64,000 bases of DNA from Cryobacterium roopkundense. GTDB taxonomy: Bacteria > Actinomycetota > Actinomycetes > Actinomycetales > Microbacteriaceae. The number at the start of each line of letters is the position of its first letter. Positions within the stretch are counted from its first letter, which is position 1. Made by a program: the position numbers and the translations under genes. The notes under the pieces are model-generated. The model did not search any database. It had not been told where the DNA came from and saw only the letters and a list, made by a program, of their open reading frames with translations. Shown one piece after another: positions 51,367 through 59,641 of the stretch. The stretch covers positions 1,240,001-1,304,000 of the forward strand of contig NZ_JACHBQ010000001.1 of assembly GCF_014200405.1 (NCBI RefSeq), written 5' to 3'.

Positions 51367-53019
51367 CCTGAATCCACCGATCGGGATCGAGATCTGACGG
51401 CGCGTTAAACCGAGAGTGCCCATCTGATCAGGTAAATTAGGACTTGTCAAGAGTTCAGATTTACCAACCAGAGGAGCATCTCGTAGATGCAAGTTTCCCA
51501 CACCAACCGCGCCGTTTCTGCATCATTCACCGACCCGAATCTCGTGTCGTCGGCGGGCTTGGTCCCGATCATGAAATTAGCCGCCCGTGCGGGGTTGGCG
51601 ACCTTGGCCGATCAGTGGCTGAGCGTCCCCACCGACAAGGGCGCCAACGCCGGTCTGAAAGTCACGTCTCTGGTCGGCGGCATGGTCGCCGGCGCGGACT
51701 CCATCGACGACCTCGCCATTCTTCGTCACGGCGGCATGCGGAAAATCTTCAGCAACTGCTACGCGCCGTCAACGTTGGGGTCGTTTCTGCGCGCGTTCAC
51801 GTTCGGTCACGTCCGGCAGCTCGACGCCGTCGCTTCCCGCTTCGTGCGGGGCCTGGCCGCGGAAACTCCGTTGCTCGTGCACGACACCGACGGCTACATG
51901 TTCCTCGACGTCGACGACACCATCATCGAAGTTCACGGCCACCAGAAGGAAGGCTCCGGCTACGGGTACTCCGGGGTGCGCGGCCTCAACGCGATCCTCG
52001 CGACAGTCAAGACGGACGTATCGGCGCCGATCATCATCGGCCAGCGACTCCGGCGCGGTGCCTGCGGATCACCGCGCGGCGCGGCCCGTCTGATCCGTGA
52101 CGCCCTCGCCACGATCAAACGGCTCCGCGGAGCGGGAAAAGCACGCGTGCTCTTTCGTGCCGACTCAGCGTTCTACGGGCACGCCTCCATCAGCGCAGCC
52201 CTCAAAGCCGGCGCCGACGTTTCGGTCACTGCCCGGATGGACCCCGCCATCAAACGAGCGATCGGAACGATCCCCGGCGCTGCCTGGACCGCAATTGAAT
52301 ACACCAACGCCATCTATGACGAAGGCAGCAAAACATGGATCAGTAACGCCGAAGTCGCCGAGGTCCCGTTCACCGCGTTCACCTCGCGCAAGAAGAGCGA
52401 GCACATCACCGGGCGCTTGGCCGTGCGGCGGATCCCGGAACTGAACAAGAAAAACCTCGACCAGCCAACCCTGTTCGACACCCACCGATTCCACGCCTTT
52501 TTCACCACCAGCACCCTCGACACCGTCACCGCCGACAAAACCCACCGCGCCCACGCGGCGATCGAGCTCGTGAATTCCGACCTCAAAAGCAGCGCCCTGG
52601 CGCACCTACCCTCCGGTGTATTCACCGCCAACGCCGCCTGGCTGGTCATGGCCGTCATGGCGTTTAACCTCACCCGCGCCGCCGCGACGATCGCGGGAAA
52701 CGGTCTCAGCCGATCGACCACCGCAACGATCCGCCGGAAACTTGTCAGCGTCCCCGCACGAATCTCAACCTCGGCGCGGCGCGTGACATTGCACCTGCCC
52801 GAACACTGGCCTTGGGAGAAACCCTGGACGGCCCTGTTCACAAAGAACTTCCGGCCCCAACAACCCGCCCCCACCTGACCAACCAGCCGACACCGACATC
52901 AACAGGAGCACCAGTGGAACACCCGGGCCGCGAGACCCGGACCACAACCACGCCCGAAACTCCGAAAGCTCGCCGAAACGAAATCAGGATCCGATCAGAG
53001 GTCGACCGGTGGATTCAGG
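51367..53019 (+). mobile_element. IS1380-family insertion sequence, 1653 bp, intact
   Basis: Inverted ends of 17 bp with one mismatch (51367-51383 and 53003-53019; outer bases CCTGAATCCACCG). It is bounded by a perfect 5-bp direct repeat TTTAG (51362-51366 and 53020-53024). One intact transposase is inside. The insertion is exactly at the stop codon of the MhuD-like gene. Confidence 0.93.
51487..52878 (+). CDS. tnp: IS1380-family transposase
   Basis: 463 residues. DDE features: DTDGYMFLDVDDT with the first Asp cluster, the second Asp in VLFRADSAFYG and the Glu in AHAAIELVNSDLK. Typical IS1380 strings are SIDDLAILRHGGM and STLGSFLRAFTFGHVRQLDAV. GAGGAG upstream of the ATG. No internal stop. 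Confidence 0.93.
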   Translation: MQVSHTNRAVSASFTDPNLVSSAGLVPIMKLAARAGLATLADQWLSVPTDKGANAGLKVTSLVGGMVAGADSIDDLAILRHGGMRKIFSNCYAPSTLGSFLRAFTFGHVRQLDAVASRFVRGLAAETPLLVHDTDGYMFLDVDDTIIEVHGHQKEGSGYGYSGVRGLNAILATVKTDVSAPIIIGQRLRRGACGSPRGAARLIRDALATIKRLRGAGKARVLFRADSAFYGHASISAALKAGADVSVTARMDPAIKRAIGTIPGAAWTAIEYTNAIYDEGSKTWISNAEVAEVPFTAFTSRKKSEHITGRLAVRRIPELNKKNLDQPTLFDTHRFHAFFTTSTLDTVTADKTHRAHAAIELVNSDLKSSALAHLPSGVFTANAAWLVMAVMAFNLTRAAATIAGNGLSRSTTATIRRKLVSVPARISTSARRVTLHLPEHWPWEKPWTALFTKNFRPQQPAPT

Positions 53020-53036
53020 TTTAGACCCCACGGGGG

Positions 53037-56000
53037 CTACGGGATCACCACTGCCGGGAGCGTCACAGTATCGCGCGCCGTGTAGTCGAGTACGTCGGAC
53101 TGTGCGACGCCGTGCGGAGTGAGGGCGTCCATTATCTTTGGCACCGAATTTGGGTCGGCGGAGCACAGGGCATTCGCCTGCGCCGAGGCGCAGACGCCGA
53201 AGGTGTATGCCCCGGGCGTGTTGGTGAATCCACGAGTCTGGTCGGAGCCATGCGTGCCGTCCTGCCCGGTTAGTGCCACGGCGAAGCCCCATCCGCTCGT
53301 GGGCAGACCGCCGAGCGCTGCCTTGTTCACTCGGAAGGTGACAAAGCCCGCGGCAGAGTTCGCTCGCACGGCGACCGAACCGACGCTGCGGCCTGCGGAA
53401 TCCAGGAAGAGATTGTTGCCGAAACCCTGCACCTCGACCAGCTTGCTCCAAGGCTCGGCGACCTCGTAGTTCAGGCCGGGATAGGAGGCCGCCGTCGAAT
53501 CGGATGTCGCGGCCGGGTCGCGCACGTACACATCGAGGAGCTGCGCGCCGTTCGATGAGCCGAACGTGGGGGTCAGGTCCCGCGTCGTCACCCGGAAAGT
53601 CACGCTCGAGCCGGTGTCGTAGACGTCGAAGCCCGTCAGGTCGAACGCGCCCGCCGTAAAATCGCCTGACGTGGGATAGGCGTAGTTACCGGGTCCGTTG
53701 TCGTCGCCCAGCGGGTCTTCATGGCTGAAGATCAGCGCGCCGTCGATGGCGTCGCTGACGATCGTGCGCATCACCTGCGCAGTGCCGCCTCCGGCCGCGG
53801 TACTCGTGATCACGAGCACGTTGGTTCCGAAGGCCGACGCGAGGTTCAGAGTGAACGCGCCGGAGGCATCCGCTGTGCCGTACGCCGTCGCCGTCTGGCT
53901 GTCGTCGTCGATGGCAACCCGCGCGATGGCGATGGCGGCGCCCGGCTCGGCGGTGCCCGATACTGTCGTTGTCGCCTCGGCCTCCGCGCTGTCTGCGGGC
54001 GTTGTCACGGTCAACGGGGTCGTGCCCTGCGTGTGGGTCACGTAGCGGTCGAGAACTTCGGCAGGCTGCTCCAGCGACGTGCCGGCACCGACGGCGGCGG
54101 TGAGGCGCACCTGCGCGGCAGACGCCCACGTGAGGGGAGACGCCGACCCCACCGACTGACCGTTCACGAAGCCGATCGATGCGGTGGCCGGATCACTGCC
54201 GAAGGGTGACGCGGGCACGTCGGGCTGGTCCCAGACCTGTTCGGGCACGAGCCCAGGACCGGACGTCATCGTGTTGATCGCCACGAGCTGGGCAGCCGCC
54301 TCGTCGGACTGCCCCTGCGCGAGATACTGCTGTGCGCGTTCGACGCCGAGCACCGGCCATGGGTGGCCGAGCCCAGAGAAATTGTTCGTCCAGGGGGCTC
54401 CCGTCACGGAGCAATTCGTCGCCACGCCCACGAAGCAATCTCCGTAGCCGTCGCCGTTATAGCGCAGCCAGCCGGGCCCGCTGGCGGTGGCTCGTTGCAG
54501 CGTCGCGTCTGTGACCACGAGGGAATCGAGGATGACCTGGTCGGTCGCGGGAAGTATTCCCAGACGCACATATTCGAGAAAACCGGCGTCCACGATTGCG
54601 CGCTGGTCGAGTGTCGGCCCGCCGTTACCCACGTTGTAGCTGATCGCAGCGTTCGGATCCCCGGTCTTGGACAGTCGGATGAAATACGGCGAGCTGGACA
54701 GCGGGCCGGTCGTGGTGACGCCCCATGAGGTGATGGAACGCTGATACTGGTCCGCCGTCGCGCGCCACACCGCGGCGCTGGCCGGGTCATCGTGCCGGTC
54801 TGCGATCGCCGCTGCGGCGACCAACCCCGCGATCTCGGCGGCGATTGTGGAGGGGGAGTAGCCGGGTTGCTCCTCCCAGCGCTCCACACCGAAGCTCGGC
54901 CCGCGACTGATCAGAAAATTCGCCGCGAGCTTCACGTGTGGCCAGAGGTCGTCGTCGTCCGCGAGCCCAGACTGGAGGGCCATCAGCAGTGGATACGCTG
55001 TTTCGTCGAGCTGGTCGTTGAAAGCGTCCGCTGCCTTCGTGCCGTCGAGGAGTGAATTGCGCGGCTGTGACCCGTTCGCTTGCTGGCTCGACAGCAGCAG
55101 ATAGCGCACGGTGTCGCGGGCTGTCGCGATGTCTCCGGCGGTGTACAGGGCTGTCCACGCCTCGTAGAGGTCGCGGGCAAACACTTCGCGGTATCCGGCC
55201 ACGAAGAGGTTGCTTGGATCGTTGGCCGGGATGGACTGCCCCCACGGGGCGTTGACGCCTGCCACGATCGCTCCCGGATAGGTCTTGTCCTCGGAGGCCT
55301 TCACGACATTCGCGGCGCGATAGTAGCTTCGCCCGGCCGTTGCTGTTTCGGCGGGTGTGAGCCCGGTGGCCGACAGAGCCGGTGCGATCAGGCCGCGATC
55401 GTAGCTCGCCCAGCCCGCGATGTAACTGGCCTGCATGCGCGCCAGAGGCGTACCCGCCGTGGCGCGTGCTGTCTTCACCGCCGACGCCTGGGTCGTGCCG
55501 AAGCCCAGCACGAGCGTGGCGTGGTTGGACGCATCGCGCTGCACACCCACAGTTTGCGCCACGTTGCCGCCCGTCGCTGTCGTGCCTGTCGCGGTGAGGC
55601 CATGCGTGGAATCGAGTTGCACGAGACCATCGCTCGGGGATCCGACGAATCCGCTGCCGATTCCGTCGAAAGCCTTGTTGGCCGTCAAGGCCAGGAAGGA
55701 CGGCACAGCATATGCGGAGCGGTCGGCCTGACTTTCTGTTGCGGTGTCGAAGGAGACCGGCACACCGGTCGAGGTCGAGGTATCGATGACTGCAGAATCG
55801 GCCCCGCCGTTTGCCGAGCCACCGCCGCCGTTGCCACCTGCGTTCGCGTCGAGCCGCACGAAGAGCTTGAACCTGCCCGGGTTCTTCTTCGCGTCGGCAG
55901 AGAGCGGCACGAACCTGGTGCGCACGACCACGCTATCCCGGAGCGAATCGGTGAAGTAGCGGTTCACGAGACGGTACGCACCACTCTTGGCGGTCGAGGT

Positions 56001-56366
56001 CACGGTGCAGACCATGCCCGTGGCATCCGCAGACACCGTGTAGGTCATGTCCCGGCTCTGCAGGTCGGTGAAACTCGTTCCATCGGTGACGATGTACTGC
56101 ATGGTTTCCACGTTGGTTGCATCCACCGTGGGGGCGTAGACATCGGAGAGAATGCCATTGGCGACCGTGAACCAAATCTTTGATGTGGCGTTGCGGGCCG
56201 TGCCGATGCAGTCCTTGCGGGACTGGCCCTGATGGCTGACAGCCCCGGGAGAACCTGCAGCTTCCACAGTTGAGGCCGTCCTGGCTGATGCCGCGCACCC
56301 TGTGGGGAGTGCCAACAACGTAAGCACCACGAGGAACGAGGGCAGGAGAAAGCGCGGTCGCGTCAC
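53037..56366 (-). CDS. Secreted GH15 glucodextranase/glucoamylase-like lipoprotein
   Basis: 1109 residues from the GTG at 56366, with GAGGAGA upstream; TAAGGT (complement of 56395-56400) is a likely -10. Signal sequence with lipobox LPTGC (C24), so surface-anchored. Domain order follows glucodextranase: N-terminal beta domain, GH15 (alpha/alpha)6 barrel with WEEQPGYSPST (Glu about 498-499, acid) and PEQVWDQ (E709, base), a beta domain with an AEPGAAIAIARVAID repeat, then a C-terminal Glucodextran_C-type module (HEDPLGDDNGPGNYAYPTSG). It would release glucose from dextran or starch. The size is near the upper end for the family. Confidence 0.9.
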   Translation of the reverse strand: MTRPRFLLPSFLVVLTLLALPTGCAASARTASTVEAAGSPGAVSHQGQSRKDCIGTARNATSKIWFTVANGILSDVYAPTVDATNVETMQYIVTDGTSFTDLQSRDMTYTVSADATGMVCTVTSTAKSGAYRLVNRYFTDSLRDSVVVRTRFVPLSADAKKNPGRFKLFVRLDANAGGNGGGGSANGGADSAVIDTSTSTGVPVSFDTATESQADRSAYAVPSFLALTANKAFDGIGSGFVGSPSDGLVQLDSTHGLTATGTTATGGNVAQTVGVQRDASNHATLVLGFGTTQASAVKTARATAGTPLARMQASYIAGWASYDRGLIAPALSATGLTPAETATAGRSYYRAANVVKASEDKTYPGAIVAGVNAPWGQSIPANDPSNLFVAGYREVFARDLYEAWTALYTAGDIATARDTVRYLLLSSQQANGSQPRNSLLDGTKAADAFNDQLDETAYPLLMALQSGLADDDDLWPHVKLAANFLISRGPSFGVERWEEQPGYSPSTIAAEIAGLVAAAAIADRHDDPASAAVWRATADQYQRSITSWGVTTTGPLSSSPYFIRLSKTGDPNAAISYNVGNGGPTLDQRAIVDAGFLEYVRLGILPATDQVILDSLVVTDATLQRATASGPGWLRYNGDGYGDCFVGVATNCSVTGAPWTNNFSGLGHPWPVLGVERAQQYLAQGQSDEAAAQLVAINTMTSGPGLVPEQVWDQPDVPASPFGSDPATASIGFVNGQSVGSASPLTWASAAQVRLTAAVGAGTSLEQPAEVLDRYVTHTQGTTPLTVTTPADSAEAEATTTVSGTAEPGAAIAIARVAIDDDSQTATAYGTADASGAFTLNLASAFGTNVLVITSTAAGGGTAQVMRTIVSDAIDGALIFSHEDPLGDDNGPGNYAYPTSGDFTAGAFDLTGFDVYDTGSSVTFRVTTRDLTPTFGSSNGAQLLDVYVRDPAATSDSTAASYPGLNYEVAEPWSKLVEVQGFGNNLFLDSAGRSVGSVAVRANSAAGFVTFRVNKAALGGLPTSGWGFAVALTGQDGTHGSDQTRGFTNTPGAYTFGVCASAQANALCSADPNSVPKIMDALTPHGVAQSDVLDYTARDTVTLPAVVIP

Positions 56367-56564
56367 GGTGTGTCTCCTCAGGTTGGCCACTCGAACCTTA
56401 GGGCGAGCAATCGAGCCGGTCAACGCCCCATCCGCGCGAGCCGCGGAGGGTCGGCGTCACTCCCACGAGGGCGCGAACCAGGGGTCATCATGGCTGAGTA
56501 ACGACATCGGGTGGTTCACCCGCAGCCCCGTGCCGCCGCCGGGGCGGCGCTATGGGCGCCGCGC

Positions 56565-57011
56565 TTAGGGCTGGCGCGGGGGAGCGTCCTTTTCAATGAG
56601 CTCGGTGATCGAACGCAGAATCTCGGGTGATACGTCGCCCAGCATGCGCGCCGCGAAACTGACGACGCGCTTGGCCCTCAGGCTCTTCACGAAGGCCAGT
56701 TGGGAGTCCACGCGTTCGGGCAGGTCGCCCTCCGAGCCCAGCAGATACTCCGGTGGGATGCGGAAGAATTCGGCGATTCCGGTCAACAGGGCCTCGTCTG
56801 TGACAAGGGGGCCTTCACCGGTGATCATGTACGCCCACCGTGCCCGAGAAAGGGGAATTCCCTTGTCTTCCAGTCCCTTCTCGATCTGTTTGTAGGTGTA
56901 CGGCGCATTGCCTTCGGCCACGACGACGTCGAGCAGGAGATTGATTTTTCTTGCCAGCTCCACCTGCGGGCTAACCGGGGGGTGTTCGCCGGCGCCCGGA
57001 CCTTCAGTCAT
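56565..57011 (-). CDS. XRE-like helix-turn-helix regulator
   Basis: 148 residues. An HTH-type region covers about 17-85 (VELARKINLLLDVVVAEGNAPYTYKQIEKGLEDKGIPLSRARWAYMITGEGPLVTDEALLTGIAEFF), followed by PPEYLLGSEGDLP, as in actinobacterial SinR-like proteins. The start M at 57011 has GACAAT 6 nt upstream in the leaderless geometry. It is the last gene of a minus-strand set with a membrane protein and an ImmA/IrrE-like peptidase; the three belong together in many actinobacteria (recalled, not checked). The 198 bases downstream towards the glucodextranase hold hairpins only. Confidence 0.8.
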   Translation of the reverse strand: MTEGPGAGEHPPVSPQVELARKINLLLDVVVAEGNAPYTYKQIEKGLEDKGIPLSRARWAYMITGEGPLVTDEALLTGIAEFFRIPPEYLLGSEGDLPERVDSQLAFVKSLRAKRVVSFAARMLGDVSPEILRSITELIEKDAPPRQP

Positions 57012-57050
57012 GCCTCCATTGTCCCATCCCTCAGGCTGACCGTTCACAGG

Positions 57051-58067
57051 TCAGACGAGCGTGGCAGTCGGTGCTGCGGGCTTCGCGCCGGTGCGCGCCA
57101 GCGTCTGTCGTTCGACGTGCGCCATGAGCAGCCGTTCTGCCGGCGACACGGGCTGGCCCGGGCGAAGCAGCAGGCTGTCCCTGATCTCCACGTGGCGTCG
57201 ATAGAGGTGCGGCCCCGGCTTGCGAGTGAGGAGGAGCTGCATCGCGGTGAGACGGCGTTCGAGGCTGAGTTCGGGGCTGTCCGCGATCAGGCGACTCCAC
57301 AGTGGTGTGATGCGCCAGAGCAACCTGCGGTCACGGGCATTCTTGACGCCTGAGGCCACCGCGTCCACGGCGGCCGTGAGCCCGAGGCCGACAACGAGAG
57401 CGATCGGGGCGATGAGCAGGGACAGGGTGTAGGCGATACGCCCCCAGCCCACGAGGAGGAAGTCGGCGTAGAGAACGGCCAGGACAGCGCTCACGAGGCT
57501 CACGACCGCATAGGTGAGCACTCCAACGCATCCAAAAATCATCATGGCGAGGGAAATTCGCGTGACGGTCCGTCGCTGCTGGCGTATGTCCGACAGGCAG
57601 GCGAGGGCGAGGGAAACAGCGAAAATTCCCAGGGCGATCCACGTCGTGGCCGCATAGGCTGTGAAATCCCAGCGGGGTATGAACGACGCGGAAATGTCGT
57701 CGGTCACCCGCCAGTCGCTCCCGAAGAACAGCACAGCCTGCGCGATGATGATCGCCCCGGTGACCAGAACGGTGGCCCGTTTTCGAGCGCGAGTCAAGCC
57801 GTTGGGTGCCTTGGCTTCTTGAACGATCACGTCAAGGAGGGCGACGGCCACGATGGTGAGTGCGTGAAAGATGAAATAGGTCACGTTGCCGTTGCCGAGA
57901 AGCGCATCCACCGGACGGTAGACCGGCTGCGGCATCAGGGTCATCGTGAGGGCAAAGACGATTAGGAACAACAGGAGGGGGCGTCGCTGTCCGCGGATGG
58001 CCGACGGAATGCAGAATGCGGCGGCAATCCAGAACACTGCGGACAGTGTGAAGAGGATCGTCTGCAC
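57051..58067 (-). CDS. Seven-helix membrane protein (MAB_1171c-like)
   Basis: 338 residues: seven membrane helices in about the first 235 residues, then a ~100-residue soluble cytosolic tail (LWRITPLWSRLIADSPEL, VEIRDSLLLRP). Matches the MAB_1171c family of putative transporters found with XRE and peptidase partners. The GTG start shares one base with the peptidase's TAG (TAGTG). It may sense a membrane signal and control the peptidase-regulator pair. Confidence 0.75.
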   Translation of the reverse strand: MQTILFTLSAVFWIAAAFCIPSAIRGQRRPLLLFLIVFALTMTLMPQPVYRPVDALLGNGNVTYFIFHALTIVAVALLDVIVQEAKAPNGLTRARKRATVLVTGAIIIAQAVLFFGSDWRVTDDISASFIPRWDFTAYAATTWIALGIFAVSLALACLSDIRQQRRTVTRISLAMMIFGCVGVLTYAVVSLVSAVLAVLYADFLLVGWGRIAYTLSLLIAPIALVVGLGLTAAVDAVASGVKNARDRRLLWRITPLWSRLIADSPELSLERRLTAMQLLLTRKPGPHLYRRHVEIRDSLLLRPGQPVSPAERLLMAHVERQTLARTGAKPAAPTATLV

Positions 58068-58561
58068 TACAGCACCCGCCCAAATCCGGTTCGGGGGCCC
58101 CGAACGGCCGCCGGGCCGTCCTCGAGCATGAGCAGGGCCAGCCTATCGCCGATGGCTTCGGCCATCGCTTCTTGATCCTGGCTGAACTGGCTTCGAGCCA
58201 GGGCATGAGCGATGGCGTCGAGGGGAATCAGCGGTGCCAGGAGTGCCACGCGTTCTGCGGACAACAGCTCTTTGTCTTGGTTCAGAATCATGTGGCCGAA
58301 CTCGTGGTTGATGAACTGTTGTCTGTGCACGGCAGATTCGGTGGGCGCGTAGTGGATACGCTCAAAGCTTTCGCCGGCCACCTCGAGCCAGAGACCACAG
58401 ACGCCGATTTCGAGCATGCGGGGTGTGGCGGCCTGCATGACGATGCGTTTGCCGCGTAGGAACTCCATGTGGGCGTGGAGCGTCTCGGCGGTCAGCGGGC
58501 GTGGGAGGGCGAGATCCGCCACCAACTCACGTGCCCGCTCCGTGCGTCGCTCGTAGTTCAC
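58067..58561 (-). CDS. ImmA/IrrE-like metallopeptidase
   Basis: 164 residues. The zinc motif HEFGH (H86, E87, H90) is in FINHEFGHMILN, with a third acidic residue expected in QDQEAMAEAIGD. ImmA/IrrE proteins cleave repressors (e.g. DdrO, ImmR) to switch on genes. Its first gene position, with an XRE repressor in the same operon, suggests it cleaves that regulator (inference). The GTG at 58561 has GGGGGAG 3-4 nt upstream. Confidence 0.85.
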   Translation of the reverse strand: MNYERRTERARELVADLALPRPLTAETLHAHMEFLRGKRIVMQAATPRMLEIGVCGLWLEVAGESFERIHYAPTESAVHRQQFINHEFGHMILNQDKELLSAERVALLAPLIPLDAIAHALARSQFSQDQEAMAEAIGDRLALLMLEDGPAAVRGPRTGFGRVL

Positions 58562-58691
58562 GTGCTCCCCCCAACTGACGCAATCGCCCGCCCCCGGTTG
58601 CGGGAGTAGCGCGTGGGCGTCACAAAGGTCTAAGGTACCGCGTTCAGGCGGCTCTTGAGAACGACAGCCGAGCGAATGTTACGCAGCGGCA

Positions 58692-58730
58692 CGCGACATT
58701 CGTCGCGCAACGCTAAGATAGACATGTCTA
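58692..58730 (+). promoter_or_regulatory. Promoter with two operator-like palindromes
   Basis: CGCGAC-ATTC-GTCGCG (58692-58707), then a TAAGAT -10 (58714-58719) and a perfect 12-bp palindrome TAGACATGTCTA (58719-58730) at the likely transcription start. This placing (both around the promoter) is what a repressor would need; the XRE protein of the divergent operon is the natural candidate. Confidence 0.5.
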
Positions 58731-58756
58731 ATGTGAACCTTGGGGGAGGAGCAGTC

Positions 58757-59476
58757 GTGGCTTTACTGGATCAGGGTCGTCTTCCGGGGGGACGTGCCCC
58801 CGCGCTGTGCGCGAGGTGCAACCGACCGTTGATCGAGCGAATGTCCGACTCCACATGGAACCTGTGCGGGCGGTGTGTCTCGGGGGAGACCACCGCCCCG
58901 CAGGGCAGGCTGCCGGCCAGGATCGAGCGCGTCGCACGCCGACTCGGCAACATTCTGCCCAGCCGGCCGCCACGGGCCCGCCCGGTGGAAGCGGCGCGAC
59001 AGGATCAGAGTGACGACGATTTTGTGCGCCGCTGGCTTCGACGGATGCTCACGGCGGATGCGAACCAGCGCGCCGTGATGACCTTCGACAGCTGGCACAA
59101 TCCCCGAATGTCCCTCGAGGTCATCACGGACGAGCTCGGCAATCTGGTGACCACGCATCGACGGGTGGTCCTGGAGGCGCTGCGCATCATTGAGTCAGGC
59201 GACACTCTGATGGTGCAGGTCTGCTCCGCACAGGGGGGCGACGAGGCTCCTTCTGAATCCGAGTCGACCACGAGAGTGTGGATCTTCGATCGCGGTGGCG
59301 CGCGTGCCGTGGACGCGGAGACCCTCCAGGGCAATCTGCTGCCGGAGGAGCGCAGCGCACGGGCGGCCTGCGGGGCGCGCTTCGAGACCGGCTGGGTTTT
59401 GTCCGGCGAACCAGGTGGAGCGGTTGCTCGCGCCGCCAGGGTCGCGGAGCGCCACCGCGCTGCCTGGTCCCGCTAG
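58757..59476 (+). CDS. Zinc-ribbon protein of unknown function
   Basis: 239 residues from the GTG at 58757, which has GGGGGAGGAG 5 nt upstream; an ATG at 58724 (33 bases upstream) lies in the operator-like palindrome and is less likely. Two CxxC pairs (CARC ... CGRC) near the N-terminus form a zinc ribbon. A soluble domain follows (DDDFVRRWLRRMLTADANQRAVMTFDSWHNPRMSLEVITDELGNLV). Divergent from the peptidase/XRE operon with palindromes between, so probably its target. Confidence 0.6.
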   Translation: MALLDQGRLPGGRAPALCARCNRPLIERMSDSTWNLCGRCVSGETTAPQGRLPARIERVARRLGNILPSRPPRARPVEAARQDQSDDDFVRRWLRRMLTADANQRAVMTFDSWHNPRMSLEVITDELGNLVTTHRRVVLEALRIIESGDTLMVQVCSAQGGDEAPSESESTTRVWIFDRGGARAVDAETLQGNLLPEERSARAACGARFETGWVLSGEPGGAVARAARVAERHRAAWSR

Positions 59477-59589
59477 GTGTACTGCCGAGGGTAGGCGGCT
59501 CCGTCGGTGGCAGAATGCGCGGACGGCTCAGGCTGTGAACTGGCAGTCGTGGGCGTCCGGCTTGGGGGAGACGCATTCGCGCTTCTTAT

Positions 59590-59605
59590 TGAGAATTATT
59601 ATGAT
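59590..59605 (+). promoter_or_regulatory. Fur/Zur-like box overlapping the -10 of the uptake operon
   Basis: TGAGAATTATTATGA (59590-59604) matches the Fur-family consensus TGAnAATnATTnTCA at all but one position. It runs into TATGAT (59600-59605), which is 6 nt before the micro-ORF ATG at 59612. Binding of a metal-loaded repressor here would block RNA polymerase. Confidence 0.65.
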
Positions 59606-59611
59606 TAAGGC

Positions 59612-59641
59612 ATGTTGCTGCCGCTTGATTCCCTCGCATGA
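59612..59641 (+). CDS. Leaderless 9-codon upstream micro-ORF
   Basis: Encodes MLLPLDSLA. It starts 6 nt after TATGAT, and its TGA (59639-59641) overlaps the ATG of the permease gene (59638). The permease start has no Shine-Dalgarno sequence. Third example of this design in the window (6731, 40223). Confidence 0.5.
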   Translation: MLLPLDSLA

